This document shows, one piece after another, positions 6,800 to 15,319 of a DNA stretch of 17,942 nt; the first letter of the stretch is position 1; each line of letters starts with the position of its first letter. The position numbers were made by a program, and so were the translations under genes. The DNA is from Zhenhengia yiwuensis. GTDB taxonomy: Bacteria; Bacillota; Clostridia; Lachnospirales; Cellulosilyticaceae. The stretch is from contig NZ_JACRSY010000044.1 in assembly GCF_014384995.1 (NCBI RefSeq), positions 1 to 17,942 of the forward strand, in the 5' to 3' direction. Under the pieces are notes generated by a model. The model worked only from the letters and a program-made list of their open reading frames with translations, made no database searches and was not told the DNA's origin.

Positions 6800-7779
6800 T
6801 TTTTTCTCTCCTTTATCTTAAGTAATAAATTTTCTATTACAAAAGTCGGGTATATATTTTGATTAATTTGCATAGTCGCATCTTTAATAAGCTTAATATG
6901 TCTGTCAATTGTATTATACGTTAATTTAGATGCCATGTCGAGTAAGTGCGTCTTATAATCCAAATAATACAAATTCCCTTCTCCTGTGGCTTTAAGGATG
7001 GCTAAATCTCTATACCAGAGTAACCAGAATTCTAAAAGGCTACTTATGAACTCTTTATCCTCACATATGCTTTTCTGTATATTATACATTTGCATGAGGT
7101 CGGCTTTTTGAAGTTCTAAAAGATAGTTAATGCTTGTCTTTCTCTCTTCTAAGAAATCCTCATCTTCTATTAACTTCTTAGCTGTCCCTATGCTCCCCTC
7201 AGCAAATTGTGCATAAATTTCTTTTTGCACTTCACTTATAGGGTATCCCTGTAAATACTCCATAATCTGAGTTTGATTAAGTGGATTAAATCGTAATTGA
7301 ATACATCTAGACTTAATAGTTGGAAGTAACTTAGCTAGATTTTCTGTAATTAAAATAATCATACCATAACTTGGTGGCTCTTCTATAGTTTTTAACATAG
7401 CATTTTGGCCTTCTATGGTTACAGTATCTGCTTCTGTCACAATAATGATTTTATAGGGTCCTTGATAAGGTTTAATATCCATATTTTTAACCACTTGTTC
7501 ACGAATAGTATCTATCTTAGTTGTCCTTGTATCTTTATCTACTTTAATAATATCTGGGTGTGTACCTGCCTCTACCAGTGTACATGCTTTACATTTACCA
7601 CAAGGCCTGTCCTCTCCTTGGCATAAAAGAGCCTTTGCTAAAGACATAGCCATCATTTTTTTGCCTACACCCTTTGGCCCTTCAAAGATATAACTATGTG
7701 ATATTTTATCTGTTTGAATAGCTTTCTTAAAATATTTTTTTATATCTTCATGTCCTCTAATATCTTGAAATAGTTCCAT
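6796..7779 (-). CDS. holB: DNA polymerase III subunit delta' (HolB)
   Basis: A 327-residue clamp-loader subunit that, with delta and tau/gamma, loads the sliding clamp at the replication fork. It shows an AAA+ domain with a degenerate Walker A GPKGVGKK (34-41), a four-cysteine zinc module (C53, C60, C63, C66), the NAMLKTIEEPP segment (126-136) and the SRC motif (157-159) that provides the arginine finger. The C-terminal third is helical, as in the family collar domain. Walker A ending in KK instead of KT/KS fits delta', which need not hydrolyse ATP. The ATG at 7779 has AAAGGA upstream; the frame's extra 21 codons upstream run through a hairpin and are not used. It overlaps ricT by 4 nt. Confidence 0.96.
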   Translation of the reverse strand: MELFQDIRGHEDIKKYFKKAIQTDKISHSYIFEGPKGVGKKMMAMSLAKALLCQGEDRPCGKCKACTLVEAGTHPDIIKVDKDTRTTKIDTIREQVVKNMDIKPYQGPYKIIIVTEADTVTIEGQNAMLKTIEEPPSYGMIILITENLAKLLPTIKSRCIQLRFNPLNQTQIMEYLQGYPISEVQKEIYAQFAEGSIGTAKKLIEDEDFLEERKTSINYLLELQKADLMQMYNIQKSICEDKEFISSLLEFWLLWYRDLAILKATGEGNLYYLDYKTHLLDMASKLTYNTIDRHIKLIKDATMQINQNIYPTFVIENLLLKIKERKK

Positions 7780-7795
7780 AGTCTTTTCCTTTCTA

Positions 7796-7825
7796 TAGAA
7801 AAACGTTCGTGAAACCACGAACGTT
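7796..7825 (-). terminator. Hairpin between decarboxylase-family gene and holB
   Basis: A perfect 10-bp stem (7802-7811 with 7816-7825) with a 4-nt loop is followed on the minus strand by only four or five T before C. It lies 70 nt after the decarboxylase stop and about 22 nt before holB. It could be a weak terminator or an attenuator that lowers holB expression relative to the upstream genes. No obvious promoter lies between it and holB. Confidence 0.6.
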
Positions 7826-7894
7826 ACGTTACTATATCTCATAATAAGCTTTAAATTAGGTATAAGCCCTATTACTCTCTTATTGTACTGAAAT

Positions 7895-9322
7895 CTATAA
7901 TACTTTGCAATGGATTTGACTATCCACTATTTCTAATCCCTTAAGCCTATCTCTATACTGTTTGATTAAGTCTATATGTACCTTACTTATGCGTTCTCCT
8001 AAACATATAATAGGTACACCTGGTGGATAAAGCATGATTTGCTGCGCACAAATTCTATCCAGACACCTATCTATCAGGGTTAACCGTGCCTCCTTATAAT
8101 AGACCTCTCTCGGTGATAGTTCTCCTTTTTTTACATTATCTACTTGACTTAAAATAGGCCCTATTAATTTACTATATCTATCATCACTTGCTATAGATTG
8201 ATTAAGGAAGAGTTCGTCATCTATAGCTCTTAATGCCTTTTCTAAGTGGGTTAAAGTCTGCTCATTATCTGCCAATGTAGTCATAAGAATAATCAGATGC
8301 GGCAACATAGCTTCTGCCACTATATCATAACGTTCTTCTAAGTATTGCCCTAAAGTATAACCATCTATACCGCTACCATTTGTAAAGATAACAATTTTGC
8401 TTTGGTCATACATAACACTTGGTAGTTCTAATAATTTAAGCTTTCTCATCTTACTAAGCTCCTCGCGTATTTTCTCAAGTGGCACAATATAGCTTTCTTT
8501 AATCTCATTTCTATGACTCTCTATATAGCCCCTCATATAGTCCATAAGGCTCATCATCACATATGATGGACTACTAGTTTGAACTAATCTTAGATTCTTA
8601 ATAAGTTCACTCTCATTTACTTTATTAGTTCCTCTATGTAGAAGTGCACTTTGTGTAAGGGTTGGTAAAGTCTTGTGCATACTTTGAATCACTAAATCTG
8701 CTCCCTGCAAGACACTACTTTCTGGAAAGGCCTCATCTACTACAAAATGTGCTCCATGGGCTTCATCTACTATAAGTACTTTATCTTGTTCATGTAAAAC
8801 TTCAGCTATTCCTTTAACTTCGGAAACTATCCCTTCATAAGTTGGACTTACAATAATAGCCCCCTTTACTTCTGGATATAAATCTAATGCCTGACTGATT
8901 GTCTCTTTAGCTATGACTCCCATTAGACCAAAGTCCTCATTATACTCAGGTTGAATATAAATAGGTACTGCACCTATTAAAATTAAAGCATGCCATACAC
9001 TATGGTGGCAGTTTCTTGCTATAAGTACTTTATCCCCTGGCTTACATATGGTCATAAGGCTACCCAGTATACCTGCTGTAGAACCATTAGTTAAGAAGGT
9101 AGTGCTTTGGGCTCCATAAAATCTGCTCATCTCTTGCATAGCCTCTTTAATAATCCCTTCTGCTTCATAGAGATTATCAAGGCCATTTGCTTCTGTTACA
9201 TCTAAAGCTGTTAAATCTAAATGCTTCATATCACCAAAAGTTCCAAGCTTGTGCCCTGGCATATGAAAAGGCTTTTTGTGCTTACTGTATTCCATTAATG
9301 CATTATAAAGTGGCGTTTTCAT
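7895..9322 (-). CDS. Orn/Lys/Arg decarboxylase-family PLP enzyme (YaaO-like)
   Basis: A 475-residue PLP-dependent fold-type I enzyme. Members decarboxylate lysine, arginine or ornithine to polyamines or cadaverine; the substrate cannot be told here. Motifs seen are MPGHK (21-25), TNGST (78-82) for the cofactor phosphate, a His pair HH (106-107) for ring stacking, DEAHGAH (186-192) with the Asp that pairs with the pyridine nitrogen, and K217 in SMHKTL, the Schiff-base lysine. The C-terminal domain has the family YPPGVP element (about 432-437). I prefer the ATG at 9322 because AGGA lies about 8 nt upstream; an ATG three codons earlier has AGG directly adjacent. It follows the CapA-like gene by 14 nt. 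The same family member sits near holB in Bacillus, but there tmk, yaaQ and yaaR lie between. Confidence 0.93.
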   Translation of the reverse strand: MKTPLYNALMEYSKHKKPFHMPGHKLGTFGDMKHLDLTALDVTEANGLDNLYEAEGIIKEAMQEMSRFYGAQSTTFLTNGSTAGILGSLMTICKPGDKVLIARNCHHSVWHALILIGAVPIYIQPEYNEDFGLMGVIAKETISQALDLYPEVKGAIIVSPTYEGIVSEVKGIAEVLHEQDKVLIVDEAHGAHFVVDEAFPESSVLQGADLVIQSMHKTLPTLTQSALLHRGTNKVNESELIKNLRLVQTSSPSYVMMSLMDYMRGYIESHRNEIKESYIVPLEKIREELSKMRKLKLLELPSVMYDQSKIVIFTNGSGIDGYTLGQYLEERYDIVAEAMLPHLIILMTTLADNEQTLTHLEKALRAIDDELFLNQSIASDDRYSKLIGPILSQVDNVKKGELSPREVYYKEARLTLIDRCLDRICAQQIMLYPPGVPIICLGERISKVHIDLIKQYRDRLKGLEIVDSQIHCKVL

Positions 9323-9336
9323 GTCTTTCATCCTGT

Positions 9337-10386
9337 CTATTTAAAGTATGATTGTTTAAACTTACTACTATAAGTCTCAAGCCTTTGTAATACACGTTCT
9401 GCTTCTTTTCCTTCTAAAGGTGTAGGCTGATAGTTATTACGTTCTTTACTTGAAGAAATGCTGCAAGGAATCACCTTACTCTCAGTACGTGTTACCTTTC
9501 CTCCTTGAAGCTTATAAGTTTCTTGATAAATAAAGGTATCTTTATCATCTGGATTTTTGTTGGCTCCAAAACTAAAGTTTCCAAAGCTATAAATGATATT
9601 TTTCCCCTTATAAGTTTCTATCCCCTGTATAACATGAGGGTGTGAGCCTACTACTAAATCTACTCCCTCATCAATACAAAAATGTGCTAAATCCTTCTGT
9701 ATACTATTAGGATAATGTTCTCTTTCTATACCCCAGTGAAACATTACAATCACAAGGTCTGCTTCTTTCTTTGCCTGGGAAATAGACTGCCTAAGTCTAG
9801 CTTTAGTAGATTGGCTATTATCCCAACCCTTCTCACCAATTAGAGCAATCTTAATACCTTCTACTTCTTTATAAGCAACTTTATTTCCTATAAAATAATC
9901 AATCTGTGCCTTATCTAAAGCAGCTTCTGTCTGCTTCATACCTTCCTGTCCGTAATCATATGTATGGTTGTTGGCAAGGCTTACTGCCTCTACACTACCT
10001 AACTGTAATATCTCAGTATAGCTAGGGTCTCCTTTAATAGCAAACTGCTTTTCTTGCCTTTGACCTCCTGTTGTAAGTGGCCCCTCAAGATTTACAACAG
10101 TTACATCATCTGTTTCAAAAATAGGTTTAACCTTCTTAAGGAAGTAGGCGTTCCCTTCCTTATTAGCTACTTGGTCAAATCTATTCCATTCTCCTTGCCC
10201 GTAATAAGTTCCAAGTGTACAATCACCCGCAAAAGATAAAGTAATTTCTTTACTAGGGGTTAAAGTACTCTTCATATATAACCTTAACTTCATTAAGTCC
10301 TCTATTTCCATGCCCAATAACATTGTACTGATAGAACAACATAAAACCAGTAATAGACTAATACTATATTTTCTCCCCTTATTCAT
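9337..10386 (-). CDS. CapA-family metallophosphatase-like protein, membrane-anchored
   Basis: A 349-residue protein with an uncleaved-looking N-terminal hydrophobic segment (residues 8-26), so probably anchored with its domain outside. The CapA/PgsA domain motifs appear in order: GDCTLG (54-59), NLEGPL (99-104), NNHTYDYG (139-146), HWG (217-219), GSHPHVIQ (247-254) and SFGNFSFG (267-274). These include the Asp, Asn and His residues of calcineurin-like metal sites. CapA proteins are linked to poly-gamma-glutamate synthesis, but capB and capC are absent, so a general envelope role is more likely. The ATG is 1 nt after the stop of the TraB-like gene, and its ribosome binding site AGGGGGG lies in that gene's last codons, so the two are translationally coupled. 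Confidence 0.92.
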   Translation of the reverse strand: MNKGRKYSISLLLVLCCSISTMLLGMEIEDLMKLRLYMKSTLTPSKEITLSFAGDCTLGTYYGQGEWNRFDQVANKEGNAYFLKKVKPIFETDDVTVVNLEGPLTTGGQRQEKQFAIKGDPSYTEILQLGSVEAVSLANNHTYDYGQEGMKQTEAALDKAQIDYFIGNKVAYKEVEGIKIALIGEKGWDNSQSTKARLRQSISQAKKEADLVIVMFHWGIEREHYPNSIQKDLAHFCIDEGVDLVVGSHPHVIQGIETYKGKNIIYSFGNFSFGANKNPDDKDTFIYQETYKLQGGKVTRTESKVIPCSISSSKERNNYQPTPLEGKEAERVLQRLETYSSKFKQSYFK

Positions 10387-10387
10387 A

Positions 10388-11737
10388 TTAATTCCCCCCT
10401 ACTACATTTATGGTATATCTTAAATTCTTAAGCCTATTGATGATGCCTTCCTTCCCTACCATATGCCCTGCCCCAACAGTTACAAGGTAAGTAGCATTTT
10501 CTTTATCCCCTAAATACTCTACAATTTTATCTGTCATACGCTCATCTCGATTTTCAAAGAGTAATTTCATTAATGGGTCATCATTCTCTAAAGCTTGGTC
10601 TTTACCATAACTTGTTGCAAATGCTTCTATATTTCCTTCTATAAATTGCTTTACCCATTCATTTACCAATGTTACGCTCTCTACATTTATTTCATCCTCA
10701 GACTTGAAAGCATCTAAATTAGTTTTTAAACTTTCTATTTGATACGCTTCATCTAGCCCATCAAATAAATCTGCTTGAAAATTATACCCTTCTATTTCTA
10801 AAATCTCTTTGTTTTCTAAAAGTGCTTTTGTATAGACATATAAATCTATAACAGGAAGTGAAGTTGTAGCGTGATCTTCCTTATCTCCTGTATTTACATT
10901 AAGTGTTGCTAATGTATTTGACAGTGCCCAAGGCTTATATCTATTTATTTCTTCCTCTAACATACCATACTGTTTAAAGACTTCTACAGTTCTTATATAA
11001 GTTTCTTCATCTAAATGTTCTTTAAGGGTTGTGTCATCTAAATACATTTGTTTCTGATAAAAGTATACTTGTTCTCTTTGATTATTAAAATCTACTTCAA
11101 ATGCTACTTTATCAGCCTTTTCTAGGATATTGTTAAGCCCAGCACTAAATGGATATAGTTCTTGTCTCCCTAAATGAATGGTTCCCAATAGATAAACTGT
11201 ATTATTCTCATCACTTACTTCCCACACGAATCCTTTGGCCCCTGCTTCGGTCTGCTTATAAATATCTGTTACAATACGATTTGCAAATAAAATGGCATCT
11301 TGTACCGTACAAGGTTTCTCTAAATTTAAATTGCCTTTTTCATCGCCTTTAATAACACCAGCATACTGCATGTAGCTTATCATATCTTTCTTAAAATCAA
11401 CTCGTCCATCAAAGCCTTGAAGCACATTATAATAGCTACTTAGCACCTGCTCTCTTGTTCCTATCTGTATGATGGATTTAACTTCCTGCTCATTGAGTCC
11501 AGCTTGCCTGCACTGCCCTTTAAGTCCTTCTATAATCTGAGTTAATTGTTCTTCATTTATAGGTTGATTAAGATACTTAACATAGTCAGTTGGTACTAAT
11601 CCACTTACTTCTGCTGTTAATAAATCACTTTTAGCCCAACGAGGAATAACTATCTGCCCTGGTTCCTGCCCATAAATCATAGAACTTCCAAGCATAGTCC
11701 AAAGTAGAAATCCTACACTGCAAACTTTTTTGAACAT
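10388..11737 (-). CDS. TraB/GumN-family protein with N-terminal extension, secreted
   Basis: A 449-residue protein with a signal peptide (basic KK, hydrophobic 6-20, cleavage likely near residue 23-24), so it is exported. Residues 30-165 form an extension resembling SLH-type or other surface repeats (WAKSDLLTAEVSGLVP and a second, weaker unit ending in AILFANRIV). From about 169 the TraB/GumN domain begins: GFVWEVS, LGTIHLG (184-190), FEVD (213-216) and, near the C-terminus, GAGHMVG (422-428) ahead of the final L-R-Y-xx-N element. The His and Glu residues in these motifs are the candidate metal or catalytic ligands; proteins of this family are thought to be metalloproteases or erythromycin-esterase-like. 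Whether the extension really binds the cell wall is inferred. First gene of the cluster leading to holB. Confidence 0.85.
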   Translation of the reverse strand: MFKKVCSVGFLLWTMLGSSMIYGQEPGQIVIPRWAKSDLLTAEVSGLVPTDYVKYLNQPINEEQLTQIIEGLKGQCRQAGLNEQEVKSIIQIGTREQVLSSYYNVLQGFDGRVDFKKDMISYMQYAGVIKGDEKGNLNLEKPCTVQDAILFANRIVTDIYKQTEAGAKGFVWEVSDENNTVYLLGTIHLGRQELYPFSAGLNNILEKADKVAFEVDFNNQREQVYFYQKQMYLDDTTLKEHLDEETYIRTVEVFKQYGMLEEEINRYKPWALSNTLATLNVNTGDKEDHATTSLPVIDLYVYTKALLENKEILEIEGYNFQADLFDGLDEAYQIESLKTNLDAFKSEDEINVESVTLVNEWVKQFIEGNIEAFATSYGKDQALENDDPLMKLLFENRDERMTDKIVEYLGDKENATYLVTVGAGHMVGKEGIINRLKNLRYTINVVGGN

Positions 11738-11827
11738 ATCCTAGCACCCCTTCTTCAAATATTTCCCATATAAGCTTATAGTAAAACAGAATTTTCTAAA
11801 TGTAAGCACACCATTAATTTATATATC

Positions 11828-12289
11828 TTATAGGATCTCTAGTATTTCTACCTCATAGGTTTCTTCTGGTGCCTCTACCTTGACACGTTGTCCTACTTTT
11901 TTCTTAAATAGGGCTTTTCCTAAAGGGGATTCAATGCTAATCTTATCATTCACAGCGTCTGTATTCATAGTTGTAACAATCATATAGATCATCTCAAAAT
12001 CATCGTCTAAAAACTTAATACGTACTTGTTTATTAAGTCCTACCTCATCTACATTACTTTCTGTAGAAATGATTTTTGCAGTCTTAATCATGCGTTCTAA
12101 GTAACGAATACGTGATTCATTCTTACCTCTTTCTCTTTTAGCGGCTTTATACTCAAAGTTCTCACTTAAATCTCCATGAGCCCTAGCTTCTTTTACATCT
12201 TCGATAAGCCTTTTACGTTCTACGACCTTTCTATATTCAATTTCTTTTTGCATTTCTTCTATATCTTCTTTACTTAAAAAGTTTCGCAT
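11828..12289 (-). CDS. greA: Transcription elongation factor GreA/GreB family
   Basis: A 153-residue factor that enters the RNA polymerase secondary channel and rescues backtracked complexes by stimulating transcript cleavage. The N-terminal coiled coil has the conserved tip GDLSENFEY (39-47) with D40 and E43, the acidic pair that positions the catalytic metal. It is followed by YKAAKRERGKNESRIRYLE, and the C-terminal FKBP-like domain carries SPLGKALFKKKVG (121-133). Length is close to canonical GreA (158). The ATG has a perfect AGGAGG upstream. It lies alone, 90 nt upstream of the TraB-like gene without a clear terminator, so some read-through is possible. A second GreA paralog elsewhere in the genome would not be unusual. 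Confidence 0.93.
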   Translation of the reverse strand: MRNFLSKEDIEEMQKEIEYRKVVERKRLIEDVKEARAHGDLSENFEYKAAKRERGKNESRIRYLERMIKTAKIISTESNVDEVGLNKQVRIKFLDDDFEMIYMIVTTMNTDAVNDKISIESPLGKALFKKKVGQRVKVEAPEETYEVEILEIL

Positions 12290-12332
12290 GTTCTCCTCCT
12301 ATAGCTTTTTCAACTTCTATCATTATATCCTT

Positions 12333-12341
12333 ATTATAGCA
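12333..12341 (-). promoter_or_regulatory. Extended -10 promoter of greA
   Basis: On the minus strand TGC-TATAAT (12341 down to 12333) is an extended -10 element about 45 nt before the greA start; no good -35 box is present. A second TATAAT occurs at 12322-12327. Confidence 0.55.
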
Positions 12342-12359
12342 TTTTTAGCCCTAATTCAC

Positions 12360-12389
12360 TTTACTTTCCAAAGATGAATGCTATATAAT
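12360..12389 (+). promoter_or_regulatory. Promoter of the MATE transporter gene
   Basis: TTTACT (12360-12365) and TATAAT (12384-12389) are separated by 18 nt, about 37 nt before the ATG. It is divergent from the greA promoter; the two -10 elements are roughly 45 nt apart, so a shared regulator is possible. Confidence 0.55.
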
Positions 12390-12425
12390 TTTTTAAGATA
12401 TCTTATAGAAAAGGAGTTCATATAT

Positions 12426-13769
12426 ATGAATATTGAGCATATATTAAACGGCAACTTATTTAAAGTTTGGTCTAAATTTGTTTCTGCTTCGGTTATAGGT
12501 GTTATTCTAAATACGATTTATACTATGGTAGATGGCATTTTTGTTGGGCAAGGAACTGGTGAAGCAGGACTTGCAGGGGTAAATTTAGCTTGGCCTGCTG
12601 TTACAGTTATACTAGGTATAGGCCTTCTCTTTGGCTCAGGCGCTAGCAGTCTTATTTCTATTTGCTTAGGGAGTCATGATAAGGAACGAGCTGAACGTCT
12701 TTTAGGTACTGTCCTTAAATCCCTTTTAATTATCGGTGTTGGTCTTATGATTCTAGGCCCACTCTTTGCTAATCCTATTATTAAATTTTTAGGAGCTACT
12801 GAAGAGACTTTTGGCTATACTAAAGATTACTTTATTGTTATTTATCTAATGGCTATTCCTTACCTCCTAGCTAATGCACTGAATCCACTTGTAAGAGCTG
12901 ATGGTAATCCTCATTTATCTATGCTTATGGTAGGAGCAGGTGCAATTGGGAATATTATTTTAGATTGGTTATTTGTTATTGAATTAGGTATGGGAACCAT
13001 GGGAGCCGCTCTAGCAACAGGTGCCGGTGTGATCTTCTCAACAATTATAGGCCTTTGGTATTTCCTATCTGGTAAGTCCCATGTTAAATTCCACAAAAAA
13101 TATTTTAAAATCGATAAAGAACTATTAAAAGATATCTTTAAAATTGGTTTTGTATCTTTTATGATTCAAATCTCTATAGGTGTCGTTATACTAGTTCAAA
13201 ATGTTATTTTATATCAATATGGTAATACAGCAGATATTGCTATCTTCTGTGTAACAGGTTATGTTATTTCTCTTTATACTCAGCTCTGTGTAGGGATGTC
13301 TCAAGGTATGCAACCACTTATTGGGTGCCATTATGGCGCAAATCAAATTAAACGCATGCATAAACTCCTGCAAATTACACTGGTTGCAAGTGTTATGACA
13401 AGTATTGTAGCTCTTCTTGCACTTATTTTTTACGGGGAATACTTTATTAGACTCTATGGCATTGCAGAAAATTTACTTGATTTAGCTTATAATCGTACAA
13501 TAACTTTTTGTCTTGGTATACCATTCATTGGTATTGTTTATACTATGGGTGCTTATTACCAAGCACTTAATCGTAATATAGAAGCCAATATTGTTTCTAT
13601 AGGCCGTAGTTTTGTACTTCAAATTTTATTTTCTCTCACCCTACCAATCTTTATGGGCGTAGAAGGTGTATTCTATGCACAACCTTTTTCTGATATAGGT
13701 TCTATCTTTATTCTTATAGGGGTTATGCTGTACTGTCATATGAAAGCTAAAAATAAAAAAGTTGCCTAG
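12426..13769 (+). CDS. MATE-family efflux transporter (MepA-like)
   Basis: A 447-residue integral membrane protein with about twelve hydrophobic helices in two homologous halves. Features of the MATE family are the N-terminal NTIYTMVDGIFVGQGTG segment in helix 1-2, PLVRADGNPHLSM after helix 5, GTMGAALATGAG, and in the second half GMSQGMQPLIGCHYGA. These transporters export cationic drugs or metabolites using a sodium or proton gradient; the substrate is not predictable. The ATG at 12426 has AAGGAG about 9 nt upstream; a start 16 codons earlier would precede the promoter's -10 box and is not credible. It is a single-gene unit. Its stop codon TAG lies inside a terminator shared with pepA. Confidence 0.93.
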   Translation: MNIEHILNGNLFKVWSKFVSASVIGVILNTIYTMVDGIFVGQGTGEAGLAGVNLAWPAVTVILGIGLLFGSGASSLISICLGSHDKERAERLLGTVLKSLLIIGVGLMILGPLFANPIIKFLGATEETFGYTKDYFIVIYLMAIPYLLANALNPLVRADGNPHLSMLMVGAGAIGNIILDWLFVIELGMGTMGAALATGAGVIFSTIIGLWYFLSGKSHVKFHKKYFKIDKELLKDIFKIGFVSFMIQISIGVVILVQNVILYQYGNTADIAIFCVTGYVISLYTQLCVGMSQGMQPLIGCHYGANQIKRMHKLLQITLVASVMTSIVALLALIFYGEYFIRLYGIAENLLDLAYNRTITFCLGIPFIGIVYTMGAYYQALNRNIEANIVSIGRSFVLQILFSLTLPIFMGVEGVFYAQPFSDIGSIFILIGVMLYCHMKAKNKKVA

Positions 13770-13788
13770 ATGGATAGGCAACTTTTTT
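13755..13788. terminator. Bidirectional terminator between MATE gene and pepA
   Basis: A stem of 14 bp (13755-13768 with 13775-13788), with a 6-nt loop and six A/T pairs at its base, ends in T runs on both strands. The MATE stop codon (13767-13769) is within it, and the pepA stop is 13 nt beyond. Confidence 0.93.
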
Positions 13789-13800
13789 ATTTTCTCTCTA

Positions 13801-15261
13801 TTAGTGTTTACATGGTTTTCTTTGCTCAATTAATGCATAAAGTGTTGATACTGGCACACCTGTTGCACCTTTTACTGAGTACTCATTTAAAGCTGTTTCT
13901 GCCCATGAAGTACCTGCAATATCTAAGTGTAACCATGGTTTATCCTGAACAAATTCTCCAATAAATAAACCTGCTGTAATTGTCCCAGCATTTCTACCAC
14001 CAATATTTTTAAGGTCTGCAATATCACTCTTAATAAGTTTTTTGTAGTCATCGAAATCTGGTAATCTCCAGAACTTCTCACCTGTTCTTTCTGCTTTAGC
14101 AATAAGGTCATTGTAGAATTCATCATTATTAGATACAACGGCTGTTGTTGTTGTCCCTAATGCCACAAGCGCTGCACCTGTAAGTGTCGCTATATCTACA
14201 ACTTTTGATACTTTTTCTTTTTCAATAATATAAGTTACAGCATCAACTAAAGTTAAACGGCCTTCTGCATCTGTATTAAGTACTTCGATTGTTTTTCCTG
14301 CCATAGAACCAATAATATCCCCTGGCTTATAGCTGATCCCTGAAATAGCATTTTCACAAGCTGCAATGACTGCAATTACATTAGCTTTTACTTTATTTTT
14401 AGCAAGAGCACTCATTGTGCCAATGACTGCTGCTGCACCTGCCATATCACTTTTCATCGTATCCATAGAACCTGATGGTTTAAGTGAGTAACCGCCTGTA
14501 TCAAATGTTAAGCCTTTCCCTACAAGCCCAAAAATTTCTTCTGTTTCTGGGGCATTCATATGACGCATTACAATAAATCTTGGAGCTCTTGCTGAACCTT
14601 TTGCTACTTCATAAAATGCTTTCATACCCATTTCTTGAATTTGATTTTCATCAAAGATCTCTACTTCAAATCCATCTCTTTGACCAAGTTCTACAACTCT
14701 ATTAGCAAGTGTTTCAGGATAGATAACATTAGCTGGCTCATTTACTAAATCTCTTGCTTCAATGATGCCATCTACAATATTATTAATTTCACTCAGCTTG
14801 CCATTCATTTTTTCTATCTTTTCAGTTGGTGCATCTAATACATAAACATTTGGTGTATAAGTTTTTTTATCCTCACCAGTTTTGTACTTATCAAAATTAT
14901 AAAGTGCAAGTCTAGCAGCTTGCACAATAGCTCTTACTCTACCACCTGGACACATATGAGCTGCATCTATAAATTTAATACCATATTCAGTTAATTTAAG
15001 TTCTTTTGCTTTTTTAGCGCCTTTAGCAATAGCTGTTTTAAAGGCCTCTGATTTAAGTTCTTCGTATTTACCTAAACCAACTAAAATCATGTATTTCATC
15101 TCTTCTGTTGTAAAGTAGAAGCATTCACCTACTTTACCCTTAAAAAGCTCTCCAGCTTTAATCGCTTCAACTTTTTCACAAGTATGTGTTTTATCTTCAT
15201 AAACAGGAATAATCATTCCTTGTAAATCTTTTAATTCTTTATTTTGAATTGTAATATTCAT
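13801..15261 (-). CDS. pepA: Leucyl aminopeptidase PepA (M17)
   Basis: A 486-residue cytoplasmic di-metal exopeptidase that removes N-terminal residues such as leucine from peptides. The M17 active-site residues line up with E. coli PepA: K249 and D254 in VGKGLTFDTGG (247-257), K261, D272 in MKSDMAGAAAV, and D331, E333 and R335 in the family signature NTDAEGRL (329-336). The N-terminal macro-like domain spans about 1-160. Length is typical. The ATG has AAGGAGG 8 nt upstream. It follows uvsE by 58 nt on the same strand, and no clear terminator separates them, so the two may share transcripts. It ends at the shared terminator facing the MATE gene. Confidence 0.97.
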   Translation of the reverse strand: MNITIQNKELKDLQGMIIPVYEDKTHTCEKVEAIKAGELFKGKVGECFYFTTEEMKYMILVGLGKYEELKSEAFKTAIAKGAKKAKELKLTEYGIKFIDAAHMCPGGRVRAIVQAARLALYNFDKYKTGEDKKTYTPNVYVLDAPTEKIEKMNGKLSEINNIVDGIIEARDLVNEPANVIYPETLANRVVELGQRDGFEVEIFDENQIQEMGMKAFYEVAKGSARAPRFIVMRHMNAPETEEIFGLVGKGLTFDTGGYSLKPSGSMDTMKSDMAGAAAVIGTMSALAKNKVKANVIAVIAACENAISGISYKPGDIIGSMAGKTIEVLNTDAEGRLTLVDAVTYIIEKEKVSKVVDIATLTGAALVALGTTTTAVVSNNDEFYNDLIAKAERTGEKFWRLPDFDDYKKLIKSDIADLKNIGGRNAGTITAGLFIGEFVQDKPWLHLDIAGTSWAETALNEYSVKGATGVPVSTLYALIEQRKPCKH

Positions 15262-15319
15262 TTACTTATCCTCCTTGTAATCTAAATTAAATTCTATAAC
15301 TCTATCTTACTACATTTGT

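Noticed and set aside
7796..7825. Hairpin before holB as a riboswitch or T-box
   Set aside because: It is a single 10-bp stem with no conserved T-box or riboswitch core around it.
9337..10386. CapA-like protein as evidence of a poly-gamma-glutamate capsule operon
   Set aside because: No capB or capC neighbour is present; CapA-domain proteins are common outside capsule operons.
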